From Hallella multisaccharivorax DSM 17128 (GTDB lineage: Bacteria > Bacteroidota > Bacteroidia > Bacteroidales > Bacteroidaceae), in NCBI RefSeq assembly GCF_000218235.1, contig NZ_GL945017.1, positions 523,297-587,296 on the forward strand: a DNA stretch of 64,000 nt, in the 5' to 3' direction. Below, piece after piece: positions 48,428 through 58,220 of the stretch. A model generated the notes under the pieces. It saw only the letters and a program-made list of their open reading frames with translations. It had not been told where the DNA came from and did no database searches. The position numbers and the translations under genes are program-made. How positions within the stretch are numbered: position 1 is the stretch's first letter; each line of letters opens with the position of its first letter.

Positions 48428-48537
48428 TAGCGTAATCAGTGCGTGACCACAGCGTGGTCAACATATGACCACACTTTGGTCAACTCGTGACCAGGGTGTG
48501 GTCACGAGCTGACCAAAGTGTTATCGCAGTCTTATCG
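48428..48537. repeat. 22-bp tandem array D (five units)
   Basis: Units start at 48428, 48450, 48472, 48494 and 48516. They are diverged but share GTGGTCA and TGACCA arms, e.g. GTGGTCAACATATGACCAC in the second, so each unit can fold back. The array lies 1 bp from the susD stop and 38 bp before the GH32 start, inside an operon. The sequence is unrelated to arrays A, C and E, but the period is the same. Confidence 0.88.
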
Positions 48538-48538
48538 C

Positions 48539-50308
48539 TTAGAAATTGCCATATCCTGGATTCTGAGTGTAGACGCCATTAGAGAGGTTATACTGCGTGA
48601 CGGTGATTGGCAAATACTCGTCTTTGCCTTGCGTGAAGTGCGAATTGACATAATAAGCTCTCTGCCCACGCTCGTGATCGAAATAAGCATTCATTGTCTC
48701 AGCAGCGATACCCCAGCGCACAAGGTCGAAGAAACGCTCTCCGCGCATAGCGTGCTCCAGACGCGTCTCGAAGCGAAGAGCCTTGCGGGCATAGTCCTGT
48801 GTCCAGCCAGCAGCCGGGTATTCAGAAATCTTATAATTGGCTGCATACTTGGAAGTGTCGTTGAAGTCATGCACCCAATACTGCTTGTTGGCAGCACGGC
48901 CGCGGACCTGATTGATGAGCTGGCGGGCCTCATCGAGGTTCTGGTTCATCTCTATCAGCGCCTCGGCCTTCCAGAGAAGGATGTCGCTATAGTCGATGAC
49001 GGTCCAGTTGAGGGCGCTTGCACCCCACGGCCATCCCTTAAACATCTCGTCACTCTCGGGCGATACGAAGAAGCGCTTTGAGCAGTGCTGTCCGTATGTG
49101 CCCTGGTCACGCACCCATGTGGGCTCACAAGGAGTCTCCGTGTAAGTCTTCCACGTCACTCCGGGACGGCCTACGATGAAGTCAATGCGCGGGTCCACGT
49201 TGTTGGTGTTGTTCTCGGCTTTCTTCGCCTCAGCATTCCATACATCAAAATGATGCTGATAGTAGGTATCAAACTCCGGCAGTCCATTGGCGTCAGTCTG
49301 GAAAGCATCAACAAGATCCTGACTGGGAAGGAAGAATCCGTCACCGGAATAGGGTCCCTGTGGCGCATTGAGCAGGTTGGACCAGTCGACGCGTCCTGCT
49401 GAGTTGCTGCCATCATTCATGGAATATTGCACCTGGAAGACAGCCTCCTTGCTGTTATCCCCCGTAGAGACCTTATCAAGATCCTGGAAGTTATCCATTA
49501 GCGCATAGCGGTGACTGTTGATGAGCACGTCACATTCATCAACGACTTTCTGCAACAACTGGCGGTCGATGCCTGTCACCTTGTGCGTGGCGTCGTCCTG
49601 CTTATAGGCACGATAGAGATTGATCTTCGCGGCGTAGGCAGTAGCAATGTACTTATTGATGCGTCCCACCTGAGGCTGGTTCTCGGGCAGCACCTTGGCG
49701 GCATTCTCCATCGTCGTAGCGAGTTTCTCAAGAATCTGGTCACGTGTGAACTCATCATTGTGAAGGTCAGAGACCTTGCCCTCATAATTCTCTTCAAAAT
49801 AGACAATCTTGTTGAACAGGCGGCTGAGCTCGAAATAGAAGTGCGCGCACAGCACCTTCATCTCGGCTATCTGCACCTGTCGGTCGCTGAGTTCAGCGTC
49901 GGTCATGCTGTTGAGCATTCTCAGTGCTGAGTTACAACGCTGCACGCTCGTGTAGAGGTGATACCATTTGTTGTCAACATTGGCGTTAGTGGCGTCCACG
50001 TCCATGATTTCCATCTTATGGATGTCCGCGCAGTCACCTGTACCGCCGCCGCCTTTGTAAGCATCGTCAGCACGTACGCTGCCATAAGTCCAGTTGGTCG
50101 TAGGGTAAAGCCACACGCTCCACTTCTGCGGGTTGGGGCCCATCAGTGCGCTGTAAGCGCTGTTGGTAAGAAGACTCACCTCCTTGCCGTTCTGAATGAT
50201 GTCGTCGGTGAGGACGCCCTGAGGCTTCTCGCCAAGGAAACTGTCCTCATTGCAGCTGGCAGTGAAGAATGCGGCAGCTGCGAATATAGCGATATATTTG
50301 AATTTCAT
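48539..50308 (-). CDS. SusD-family outer-membrane glycan-binding lipoprotein (pair 1)
   Basis: The 589-residue protein starts with MKFKYIAIFAAAAFFTASCN, lipidation Cys C19, and continues with SusD-type TPR helices (ALRMLNSMTDAEL, LCAHFYFELSRLFNKI) and the C-terminal block FETRLEHAMRGERFFDLVRW. SusD caps the SusC barrel and binds the glycan. The start at 50308 is chosen because it begins the lipoprotein signal, 32 bp after the susC stop. Ligand is inferred to be a fructan from neighbouring GH32 genes. Confidence 0.94.
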   Translation of the reverse strand: MKFKYIAIFAAAAFFTASCNEDSFLGEKPQGVLTDDIIQNGKEVSLLTNSAYSALMGPNPQKWSVWLYPTTNWTYGSVRADDAYKGGGGTGDCADIHKMEIMDVDATNANVDNKWYHLYTSVQRCNSALRMLNSMTDAELSDRQVQIAEMKVLCAHFYFELSRLFNKIVYFEENYEGKVSDLHNDEFTRDQILEKLATTMENAAKVLPENQPQVGRINKYIATAYAAKINLYRAYKQDDATHKVTGIDRQLLQKVVDECDVLINSHRYALMDNFQDLDKVSTGDNSKEAVFQVQYSMNDGSNSAGRVDWSNLLNAPQGPYSGDGFFLPSQDLVDAFQTDANGLPEFDTYYQHHFDVWNAEAKKAENNTNNVDPRIDFIVGRPGVTWKTYTETPCEPTWVRDQGTYGQHCSKRFFVSPESDEMFKGWPWGASALNWTVIDYSDILLWKAEALIEMNQNLDEARQLINQVRGRAANKQYWVHDFNDTSKYAANYKISEYPAAGWTQDYARKALRFETRLEHAMRGERFFDLVRWGIAAETMNAYFDHERGQRAYYVNSHFTQGKDEYLPITVTQYNLSNGVYTQNPGYGNF

Positions 50309-50340
50309 GATCTTTCGTTTTATATTGTCGTACAATGATT

Positions 50341-53300
50341 TTACAGACCTACGCTCACACCGAAGGTGAATATGCGCGGCAACGGATAAGTGTAGCCGAG
50401 GCCCTCCGGATCAGCACCCGTGTAACTTGTAATGGTAAACACATTCTGTGCCTGGAAGTAAACACGAAGGTTAGAGAGATGAATCTGCCTGAGCAACTTG
50501 CTGGGGAGCGTGTAGCCCAACGTAGCAGTCTTGAGCTTCAGAAATGTGCCGTTCTCAATGTAGAAGTCAGAAGAGCGGTTCTCATTGTTGTTGTCGAGCG
50601 CGGTCAGTGCAGGCGTGTCACAATTGTAGACGCCGGTCTGCTCAAACTCTGTCCATGCCTTCATAGCGTCGAGAAGGCGGGTAGAGTGGTTACCGTTCCA
50701 GCACTGGAAGAGGTCAGTGTAATATTTGGAGTTGTTCCACGCATCACGCACCATGCCATTGAAGAAGAGGCTGAGATCGAAACCTTTCCATGAAGCGCCG
50801 AGATTGACACCGAAGGCGAACTTAGGCTGGTCAGAGCCAAGCCATGTCTGGTCAGAAGTATTGATCTTGCCGTCATTGTTGACATCAAGATATTTGATAC
50901 GTCCTACGCCTGGAGCACCTATCTGTACATTGTATTTGCTCTTATACTCGTCCACCTCAGCCTGTGTGCGGAATACTCCGGCCGTCTTGTAACCCATCCA
51001 AGAGCCGTAAGGCTGGCCGACGATGGAGTGTCCGGGCATGCCACCACCGAATGTGTAGTAGATGGCATCAGGGAGCTTCTTTATTTCGTTGTGATAAAAA
51101 GAGGCATTGGCGTCGATGTTGTAGCTGATACCGTTCTTCAGATGGTCGCGCCAACCGACAACGATCTCAAAACCACTGTTGTTCATGTCAATACAGTTCT
51201 GCCAAGAGTAGCCGCCCTCACCGATGACACCTGCGTAAGGAGGCTCATAAAGCATGTCAGTGGTCTTCTTGAAAAAGTAGTCCACACTGCCTGAGAGGCG
51301 CTGGTTGAGCACCGTGAAGTCCAGACCGGCGTTGATCTGTCGCGTCTGTTCCCATTTTAAGTCGGGGTTGCCTGTGTGAGTTTTGGCAGCTCCTGAAGCC
51401 AGATGCTGGTTGTCGCCAGAGAGGTTATAGCTGGCATCTGACAGAGAGACAAGGTATTTGGTGTAGGTAGCCTCATTGTCAATCTCATCATTACCGTTGA
51501 TACCCCAGCTGGCACGTAGCTTCAGGTCATCGAGCCAGGAATTTGTCTTCTTCATGAATTTCTCCGAAGAGATACGCCAACCGGCAGAAACAGAGGGGAA
51601 CCAACCGGCGTTGTGGTTCTTACCGAAGCGGCTGCTGGCATCACGGCGGAGTGTGGCTGAGAGCAGATACTTGTCCTGGAAGCTATAATTGACCTTACCG
51701 AAATAAGACACCATGGAGTAGTTGCCGCCAATACCGCGTACTGTAGCCAAGTTGGTAATAGCGTTCAGATAACGATAGTCCTCAGCCTCAGAGACAAGCC
51801 CCTGTCCGTATCCGCCGAGATCTTCCACCATGTTCTTCTTAGCTTCAGTACCGAAGAGGAAGCTCATGCGGTGGTCACCGAGGTCCAAGTTGTAGTTGGC
51901 AGTGTTGGTCCATACCCAGTTGAGGCTGTGGTAGTGGTAAGTGTCAAGCTCGTTCACGTTGACCGTACGGCTGCTCTCAGTCCATTTGGGTATGAAAGTC
52001 TTGCTGAATTCGTTGTAATAGTCCACACCGAAGTTGGTCTTGAGTGTCAGGTTCTTTATAGGTGTCAGCTCAATATACATATTACCGAAGACGCGCCAGT
52101 AGTCATGCTTGTTGTGCTTTTGGTTGTCTTGGAGTCGCAGTGGATTAGGCTTATCGTTGAGCACGTCCATGTAACCGCCGCCCCAACCGCCTTGGTTGCT
52201 GTAGGCCGGCTCTGCGGGGTGCTGGGCCACAAGCTGCTCTTCAATGCCACTTTGTGCCAGATGCTGAGTCCAATAGTTCACGGCAACGCTCTCGCCTACT
52301 CTCAGACGGTCGTTGAAGAACTTATAGTCGCTCGTCAGACGGGTGTTAAAACGCTTGTAGTCGGTGTTTTTCATCGTACCGTCCTGGTCAAGCCAGTTGA
52401 CAGAGAGTGATGTGCTGCCCTTGTCGCTTCCACGGCTGAGCGTGAGCGAATAGTTCTGCATCAGGGCCGTCTTGTACATCAGGTCAAGCCAGTCGGTGTT
52501 GGCTGCTGTATAGGTCTGTCCGTCGGTACCGGTAAAATAAGGTGTAGATGTGTTGAGCTGTGCCTTATCGCCATCGCCATAGATGAGTGAGTTGGGATGG
52601 GTGCCGTAAGTGTTCTTGTAAGCCTGCCAATACACATCGCCCCACTGATAGGCATCGAGGAGGTCGTAGTTGGTTGTGAAGGTCTGTGCTGTAAGCGAAC
52701 CATCGAAAGTGATATGTGTCTCGCCCTTCTTAGCGTGCTTGGTGGTGATGATGATGACACCGTTGGCAGCCTGCGCACCATAGATAGCAGCTGAAGAAGC
52801 ATCTTTCAGCACTTGGATGCTCTCTACGTCATTTGACGAGAGAATGCTGCCGACATTGTCGCGTGTCATAATGCCGTCGATGACATACAGAGGAGATGAG
52901 TTGTTGATAGTCGTCGTACCACGGACGAGTGTTGATGTGGGGCTGCCCGGCGTACCGTCGGTTGCAATGTTAACACCGGCGACACGACCATTCAAGCTTG
53001 AGAGGACATTACCGGTGGGTACATCAGCAATGTCTTTCATCTTTACCACTGACACGGCGCCAGTGAGATCAGCTTTCTTTTCTGATGTGTAACCTGTAAC
53101 GACGACCTCGTTAAGATCGTTGGCTGATTCCTGAAGTGTGATTCGAAGATTTGGAGTGGCTTTTACGTCTCGCCCTGTAAAGCCGATGTAAGAAATGGAG
53201 AGAGTGGAACCCTTGGGCACCTTTACTGTGAAATGGCCGTCAAGATCGGTGACAGCACCATTGGAGGTGCCTTTCTGAATGACTGAGGCGCCAACGATCG

Positions 53301-53415
53301 GACCACCTGTCTTGTCAACGACAGTTCCCGAAACAGTGATGTCCTCGCTTTGTGCCAACGCTGATACTGTGACTGCGGTCAACAGTGCCAGCAAGAAGAA
53401 CTTGAGATGTCTCAT
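50341..53415 (-). CDS. SusC-family TonB-dependent glycan transporter (pair 1)
   Basis: The 1024-residue protein has a signal peptide (MRHLKFFLLALLTAVTVSAL), a carboxypeptidase-regulatory-like domain (VSGTVVDKTGGPIVGASVI), the plug with LNEVVVTGYTSEKKADLTGAVS and DVESIQVLKDASSAAIYGAQ, and a 22-strand barrel ending TFGVSVGL. It imports oligosaccharides with its SusD partner using TonB energy. The first 60 codons and the upstream leader are nearly identical to those of the second susC (63085), so one pair arose from, or recombined with, the other. Confidence 0.95.
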   Translation of the reverse strand: MRHLKFFLLALLTAVTVSALAQSEDITVSGTVVDKTGGPIVGASVIQKGTSNGAVTDLDGHFTVKVPKGSTLSISYIGFTGRDVKATPNLRITLQESANDLNEVVVTGYTSEKKADLTGAVSVVKMKDIADVPTGNVLSSLNGRVAGVNIATDGTPGSPTSTLVRGTTTINNSSPLYVIDGIMTRDNVGSILSSNDVESIQVLKDASSAAIYGAQAANGVIIITTKHAKKGETHITFDGSLTAQTFTTNYDLLDAYQWGDVYWQAYKNTYGTHPNSLIYGDGDKAQLNTSTPYFTGTDGQTYTAANTDWLDLMYKTALMQNYSLTLSRGSDKGSTSLSVNWLDQDGTMKNTDYKRFNTRLTSDYKFFNDRLRVGESVAVNYWTQHLAQSGIEEQLVAQHPAEPAYSNQGGWGGGYMDVLNDKPNPLRLQDNQKHNKHDYWRVFGNMYIELTPIKNLTLKTNFGVDYYNEFSKTFIPKWTESSRTVNVNELDTYHYHSLNWVWTNTANYNLDLGDHRMSFLFGTEAKKNMVEDLGGYGQGLVSEAEDYRYLNAITNLATVRGIGGNYSMVSYFGKVNYSFQDKYLLSATLRRDASSRFGKNHNAGWFPSVSAGWRISSEKFMKKTNSWLDDLKLRASWGINGNDEIDNEATYTKYLVSLSDASYNLSGDNQHLASGAAKTHTGNPDLKWEQTRQINAGLDFTVLNQRLSGSVDYFFKKTTDMLYEPPYAGVIGEGGYSWQNCIDMNNSGFEIVVGWRDHLKNGISYNIDANASFYHNEIKKLPDAIYYTFGGGMPGHSIVGQPYGSWMGYKTAGVFRTQAEVDEYKSKYNVQIGAPGVGRIKYLDVNNDGKINTSDQTWLGSDQPKFAFGVNLGASWKGFDLSLFFNGMVRDAWNNSKYYTDLFQCWNGNHSTRLLDAMKAWTEFEQTGVYNCDTPALTALDNNNENRSSDFYIENGTFLKLKTATLGYTLPSKLLRQIHLSNLRVYFQAQNVFTITSYTGADPEGLGYTYPLPRIFTFGVSVGL

Positions 53416-53472
53416 GTCTGATGTTTTTAAGTTGTTATAATTTTGTTTTCCCTTTGTTTTCAAGTAACATTG

Positions 53473-53480
53473 CAAAATTA
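53473..53480 (-). promoter_or_regulatory. Bacteroidota -7 box (TAATTTTG), susC pair 1
   Basis: TAATTTTG on the minus strand, 57 bp before the susC start. The same box and leader occur before the second susC. Confidence 0.6.
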
Positions 53481-53620
53481 AGCAGACTTAGAAACCGTAA
53501 CTACTAATTTCCGTCATTTGACTAACAACTTTGATTCATGCAACATCATTGAACGATTTTGGACTGTATTTTACAATGTGAAGAAACAAAAATTATCAAG
53601 CATGACACATTATTACTATT

Positions 53621-55111
53621 CTATATCCGATCTTCACTTGGGTTAATTCCGTATTTCTGCTTGTAGCACGACGTGAAATAACTTTGTGATGAGAATCCGA
53701 CAGCGAAGGCGATCTCAGAGACTGACGCCGTTGTGGTATGAAGCAATTGACGCGCCTTATTCAGTCTCGCATCTTTCAGCAAGTCGTTGGGTGCCACATC
53801 CATCACAGTTTTCAGCTTACGGTAGAGCTGTGTACGGCTCATGCCTACATCGGCGGCAATGTCGTCAACACGAAGGTTCGGGTCTGACATCTTTGTTTCA
53901 ATGACATGATAAAGGTCATTGATAAGCCCGCCATTCTCTCTAAACTTCATCTGCTCACGATTCAACTCCATCATCTGTTGCTTGGCCTTACGCTCCTTGC
54001 GGGCAGCATGGACAATGAGAATCAAAGCAATGACAGCGAGAATGATAAGCCCAACAGCTATGACAAGGGCTGCACTGACAACATGATATAAACTGAGATA
54101 ACTCTCCAGTTTCTTCTGTATGGCATTGAGTTGATTGCCTTGAAGGGCAAGCTGTTCAGCGCTATGTGACAACCCCGAGGCATTCTCATTGTTGACTACC
54201 GTTCCCTTGATATTGTTAACCTTCTGATAAGGCTTATGTTCAAGTATTTTCAGAGCAAGCTCTATGACATCCGTACCATGCGTGGGATAAATATAGGTGC
54301 CGGCAAGCTGTCCATTTCTAACAGCCTCAATCCCTTCACCTTTGCCCGGTAAGCCATCAACGCCAAGTACTTTGACACACTTCTCAAGATGTAGAGCCTT
54401 CAGAGCATCCGTGGCGCCAAAAGCGGCCCAGTCGCTATGGCAGAACACAACCTCGGGTAGATAGCCGGATTTCAGGAGCTTGGTGAGAACAGCATTTGTT
54501 GACTCACGTGTCCAATCGGTCGCTACAACACGATAATCCATCTGTAGATGCTTGTTCATGACAAACTTGAAACCTTTGTGGCGTTCAATGTCTGGAGTAC
54601 TTATCAAAGGGCCATTCAACTCCAATATCTTCGGCTTACCTTGCCGCTCTATATTGGAATAGGCTAAGGAGACAGCATAAATGCCCATTGACTTTCCTGC
54701 ATCGATATTGTCGCCGCCGATGAATGCCGTATAGTAACCTTCTGCCTTACGATCGTAAAGGATGACAGGAATGCCTTTCTGTCTGGCTCTATCGAGAGAA
54801 GATTTCAATGGTGCGTCTTCATTGGGTGAGATTATCAACAAATCGACACCTGCTTGTATCATGCTGTCAATTTGCCGGACTTGCTGTTTTGTATCATTAT
54901 CTGCGTTGACAATATCCACCCTTACATCCTTGTCAAAAAGATGCTGAGCCGAAATCATCTCATTGTTGACCTTGTCACGCCACGGGCCACCCACACACTG
55001 CGAAACACCAATGCGATAGCCACGTGAGCAGGACGATAGCAACCACACTGCTAAATAAATAAATGCTATATATACTATACAAAAAGTAGATCTATGTTTC
55101 AATGGCACCAT
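53621..55111 (-). CDS. Membrane one-component regulator: periplasmic sugar sensor + TM + AraC HTH
   Basis: The 496-residue protein has an N-terminal membrane/lipobox-like segment (LAVWLLSSCS), a periplasmic sugar-binding domain of the ribose-binding type (about 32-300: RIGVSQCVGGPWRD, DLLIISPNEDAP, GVDGLPGKGEGI), a membrane helix (about 346-368) and, only about 40 residues later, an AraC HTH (about 411-490: DDIAADVGMSRTQLYRKLK, IAFAVGFSSQSYF). No phospho-acceptor, ATPase or receiver domain is present. It aligns end to end with the outer parts of hybrid fructan sensors. Start is MVPLKHRS, preceded by AAGGA and a -7 box; an upstream TTG lies within the promoter. Confidence 0.88.
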   Translation of the reverse strand: MVPLKHRSTFCIVYIAFIYLAVWLLSSCSRGYRIGVSQCVGGPWRDKVNNEMISAQHLFDKDVRVDIVNADNDTKQQVRQIDSMIQAGVDLLIISPNEDAPLKSSLDRARQKGIPVILYDRKAEGYYTAFIGGDNIDAGKSMGIYAVSLAYSNIERQGKPKILELNGPLISTPDIERHKGFKFVMNKHLQMDYRVVATDWTRESTNAVLTKLLKSGYLPEVVFCHSDWAAFGATDALKALHLEKCVKVLGVDGLPGKGEGIEAVRNGQLAGTYIYPTHGTDVIELALKILEHKPYQKVNNIKGTVVNNENASGLSHSAEQLALQGNQLNAIQKKLESYLSLYHVVSAALVIAVGLIILAVIALILIVHAARKERKAKQQMMELNREQMKFRENGGLINDLYHVIETKMSDPNLRVDDIAADVGMSRTQLYRKLKTVMDVAPNDLLKDARLNKARQLLHTTTASVSEIAFAVGFSSQSYFTSCYKQKYGINPSEDRI

Positions 55112-55138
55112 TTCCTTATCATTTCTCTTTTCAGTGGG

Positions 55139-55146
55139 CAAAGATA
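55139..55146 (-). promoter_or_regulatory. Bacteroidota -7 box (TATCTTTG)
   Basis: TATCTTTG on the minus strand lies 27 bp before the regulator ATG at 55111. It gives the regulator its own promoter, although it sits behind the upstream operon. Confidence 0.6.
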
Positions 55147-55173
55147 AGAAAATGGTGCCAGAAATTAAGCTTT

Positions 55174-56784
55174 TTAGATACTTTTATATTGCATTACTTT
55201 CACCTCGCTAACAGTCACCTGCCCATCGTAGCAGTCAAGACTCCAGCAGTTCTTCTGGATACCATAGATGCGGTTGGTGTAGCAAGCCACATCGTTGATA
55301 TAGACCACACATACACTGTTGTCAGTATAAACCGTGACGTGATAGGTATTGTCAGCAGGACGGGCAAAGTTGTAGCCATCAATGCCGCGGACGAAGCCTA
55401 TGCCATCCTTACCCTGCTCCTCGAAGTTGATCTTACGGGTCTGGTCGTTCTCTGGGTTGATGACGATGGAGTAATGCTTGCCGTCTTCATCACCACCGGC
55501 ACGGACAAGAGAGAAGCCGAACTTGTCGGTGTTACCGGCAGTCTTTACCGTAAAGGAAATCTTGTTGTGGTTGCCCAAACGATTAAAGAGAACATGTGAG
55601 TTGCCACTGAGCGATACTGTTGATCCATTAACAGTAGCACCCTCACTCTGTTCCATGGCTTTCAGATCCTGTGGCTTGTCATACTTGGCGCTGATGGCCG
55701 GCACCTCACCGAGGGTCAGCGTGCCGTCGCTGTGCTGGATAAGCTTATGGCAGACAAGCGCTCCCGACCAGTTGGGCTCCCCATCGGCACCAACATTGAT
55801 GTTCTTCTCAAAGATTGTAGAGCCTGTGCGGTACGGGCACCATCCCCAGATATAACGGTCGGTACCATTGCTTGCCGTTTTGCCAGCATAGAAAGCACGG
55901 CTGTCGAGCACACCCTCGTGGCCGTCTTTCGGCCAGTTGGCACCCGGATCATTGAAGCATTTTTTCAAATCCTCAAAAGAAGAAGCAACAAAATATTTCA
56001 CCTTACGGCTCCAGTCAGAGCGGTAGCCCTCACTATAGACGAAGTACCAGTAGTTACCCATCTTGAAGATGTCGGGGCACTCGAGCTGACGGTCCCACAC
56101 CATGTTGAAACTACCTGTGTGCTGCCAAGTCTTGAGGTCGGTGGAGGTGAACTCAGCAAATTTCAGCGTGCTGGCGATGACCATATGCCACGTGCCATCT
56201 TCGGTCTTGAAGACCTGAGGATCACGGAAGTCTGTCTTCGAGTAGCCGTAATCCATTCCCTTGAGGCTCCAGGCATTATCCTTTGTCCATGTCTTCATGT
56301 CAGGAGAGGTAGCGCGCATGACCACCTCAGTGCTCTCACACTTGGGATTGTGACCAGTATAATAGATGTAGTAAGTGCCGCTCTGCTCATCATAGACAGC
56401 GCAGCCGGTACCGAGGGCAGCATCCTGCTCCTTGTCGGAGGTGGCGGTAGGCAGCACCTCACCCATGCTCTCATAGTTAGCACCGTCCTTCGTGCTGACA
56501 CCCCAGATGGGGTGGTAATTGTAGGTGCCGTTGTTGTCGTACTCCTGAAGATAAAGCACCTTGAAGTCGTCTGTCTTCTCGTCGTAGAAAGGCATGGGAT
56601 CGCCACAGCGTCCTACAGCAGGCTGGTAATAAGTGTCAAAGCCTTTCTCGTCGGTGGAGTTGAAGAAGGAGGTTGTCCCTGCCCAGTCCTTGTCGGCATC
56701 GGGGCTGAAGTTGTCGTCGCTGCAAGCAGTCAGTGAGAGTGCCGCAAGGGTTACGGCGATGGATGAAAATATCATTGATTTCAT
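55174..56784 (-). CDS. GH32-like surface lipoprotein (endo-fructanase candidate)
   Basis: The 536-residue protein has a lipoprotein signal (AALSLTACSDD, C21) and a GH32 propeller with an unusual first motif: VGRCGDPMPFYDEK, where D62 replaces the nucleophile of the usual WMNDPNG. The other two catalytic sites are standard (D188 in DFRDPQVF, E235 in LECPDIF). A C-terminal lectin-like sandwich follows (VLFNRLGNHNKISFTV onward). Surface GH32 lipoproteins of this position cut levan or inulin to fragments for SusC. It starts 6 bp after the glycan-binding gene. Function as a hydrolase is likely but not certain. Confidence 0.85.
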   Translation of the reverse strand: MKSMIFSSIAVTLAALSLTACSDDNFSPDADKDWAGTTSFFNSTDEKGFDTYYQPAVGRCGDPMPFYDEKTDDFKVLYLQEYDNNGTYNYHPIWGVSTKDGANYESMGEVLPTATSDKEQDAALGTGCAVYDEQSGTYYIYYTGHNPKCESTEVVMRATSPDMKTWTKDNAWSLKGMDYGYSKTDFRDPQVFKTEDGTWHMVIASTLKFAEFTSTDLKTWQHTGSFNMVWDRQLECPDIFKMGNYWYFVYSEGYRSDWSRKVKYFVASSFEDLKKCFNDPGANWPKDGHEGVLDSRAFYAGKTASNGTDRYIWGWCPYRTGSTIFEKNINVGADGEPNWSGALVCHKLIQHSDGTLTLGEVPAISAKYDKPQDLKAMEQSEGATVNGSTVSLSGNSHVLFNRLGNHNKISFTVKTAGNTDKFGFSLVRAGGDEDGKHYSIVINPENDQTRKINFEEQGKDGIGFVRGIDGYNFARPADNTYHVTVYTDNSVCVVYINDVACYTNRIYGIQKNCWSLDCYDGQVTVSEVKVMQYKSI

Positions 56785-56790
56785 AAGATT

Positions 56791-58206
56791 TTACTTCATT
56801 AAATAGTTGAACGCATTCTGGGTGATGGTAGCGATGTTCTTATGGAACTTCTCTGTGTATCCTGCACCGAAAGAGTTTGAATACCAATCGTAGCATCCTG
56901 ATCCGATGCAGATGATGTCGCCCTTGCCGGCATGAGCAGGATATTCCCACACCACGATGGCACCATCGCCGCCGACACCAAGCACGCTAGCACCTGTGCG
57001 GCTGGTCCACGCATTGTAGTCGTTGTATCCGCCCCAGTCGCTGCCGATATGATACTGTGCAGTAGAGTTTGTGATGTGATAACCCTTGTCGGTGCAATAG
57101 ACCTCCTGTGGGTTGTCGCCCTTAATGAGGTTCTGCCAGAGTGCATGGTTTTCCTCACCGCCATAGATACGGAAGGTCCAGGGACCGCCACATTCCTCAG
57201 CAGTGCTCTCGTCGCCACCCCAGCAGTTGTTAGGTGTTGTCCACTCATCGTCGCCTGTAGCGCCGATGAACGATGGCAGGTGGACGGCATAGCGTGTCAG
57301 GAAGAGGTTACCGCCATTTTCATAGAACTGACGAAGCACGTTCTTCGATTCCAGTGCGTCAGCAGCCTTGGCGGCAAAAATGTCGTGACCATCGACACCA
57401 CCGTTCTCATGATAGTGCCACCAGATAACCTTACACCGGCTCATGTCAATGGTTCCTGCTCGCAGGTCAGCAAAGGAGGCATAGAGTGATCCGGGCACAT
57501 TGGCAAGCATCCACTCGCACGCGGTCTTCTCCTCGGGGTCGAGGTCATTCATCGTGGCAGCGAAACCTACAAAGAGCGCCTGAGGCTTGGAAAGCTGGAT
57601 GACTTTGACGGTATAGACCGCCTTTGCCGAACGGTTAGTGACCGTATAGACGACAGGGCGGGTGAAGTCCTGTGCCTCACCGGAGCCCGGACTTACTGTG
57701 TCGTTGACAGCTGTGAGAATGGTCGGGGTGAGGTTAGTGATATCGACAGAAGAAGGCACATAAACTGTGATGGCAGTCGTAGCCTTGTCGATAGTACCAG
57801 TATAGATATCATTGAGGACGAACTGGTCGATGCGCGCCTCATCACGGAGAGCACTGACATGCCAGTCGAGGAACACATCACCATTCTTCACGCGAAGCTG
57901 CTTGGCAGCGTCCATATCCAGCGTCTCACCTTCAGCGATACTTGCCGTAGCGCCATCAGAGACCTTCATGGCTGTGACCTTCATGGCAGAGGTGTTGTAG
58001 TTCTCCGGCACACGTACGGTGACCGTGCGTGTATTCAAGTCAACGATACCCTCATAGCCATCGAGGGCTATCTGTTCCACCATGCAGTTGCCTGCGAGCT
58101 GCAGGTTACTGGTATTGTCGTCAGAGCAGGCTATGAGGAAGCACAGCACCGTCAGAAGGCAGAAAGACAAGAGTGCCCTTACTGTTTTGATATATAGTTT
58201 TTTCAT
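56791..58206 (-). CDS. DUF4960-type surface fructan-binding lipoprotein
   Basis: The 471-residue protein has a lipoprotein signal (TVLCFLIACSDD, C27), two short Ig-like beta repeats (about 35-210, e.g. ITVYVPSSVDITNLTPTI) and a large C-terminal domain (CEWMLANVPGSLYASF, VIWWHYHENGG, YAVHLPSFIG) matching DUF4960, found in the levan-binding surface protein of Bacteroides fructan loci. It binds polysaccharide at the cell surface next to SusD. It lies 14 bp after susD and 6 bp before the GH32 lipoprotein gene, in the same operon. Confidence 0.85.
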   Translation of the reverse strand: MKKLYIKTVRALLSFCLLTVLCFLIACSDDNTSNLQLAGNCMVEQIALDGYEGIVDLNTRTVTVRVPENYNTSAMKVTAMKVSDGATASIAEGETLDMDAAKQLRVKNGDVFLDWHVSALRDEARIDQFVLNDIYTGTIDKATTAITVYVPSSVDITNLTPTILTAVNDTVSPGSGEAQDFTRPVVYTVTNRSAKAVYTVKVIQLSKPQALFVGFAATMNDLDPEEKTACEWMLANVPGSLYASFADLRAGTIDMSRCKVIWWHYHENGGVDGHDIFAAKAADALESKNVLRQFYENGGNLFLTRYAVHLPSFIGATGDDEWTTPNNCWGGDESTAEECGGPWTFRIYGGEENHALWQNLIKGDNPQEVYCTDKGYHITNSTAQYHIGSDWGGYNDYNAWTSRTGASVLGVGGDGAIVVWEYPAHAGKGDIICIGSGCYDWYSNSFGAGYTEKFHKNIATITQNAFNYLMK

Positions 58207-58220
58207 CGTTGTTTCAGTTT

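Noticed and set aside
55732..56736. 334-codon plus-strand frame opposite the GH32 lipoprotein gene
   Set aside because: Antisense shadow of an intact gene with lipobox and catalytic motifs; Val/Leu-rich translation without domains.
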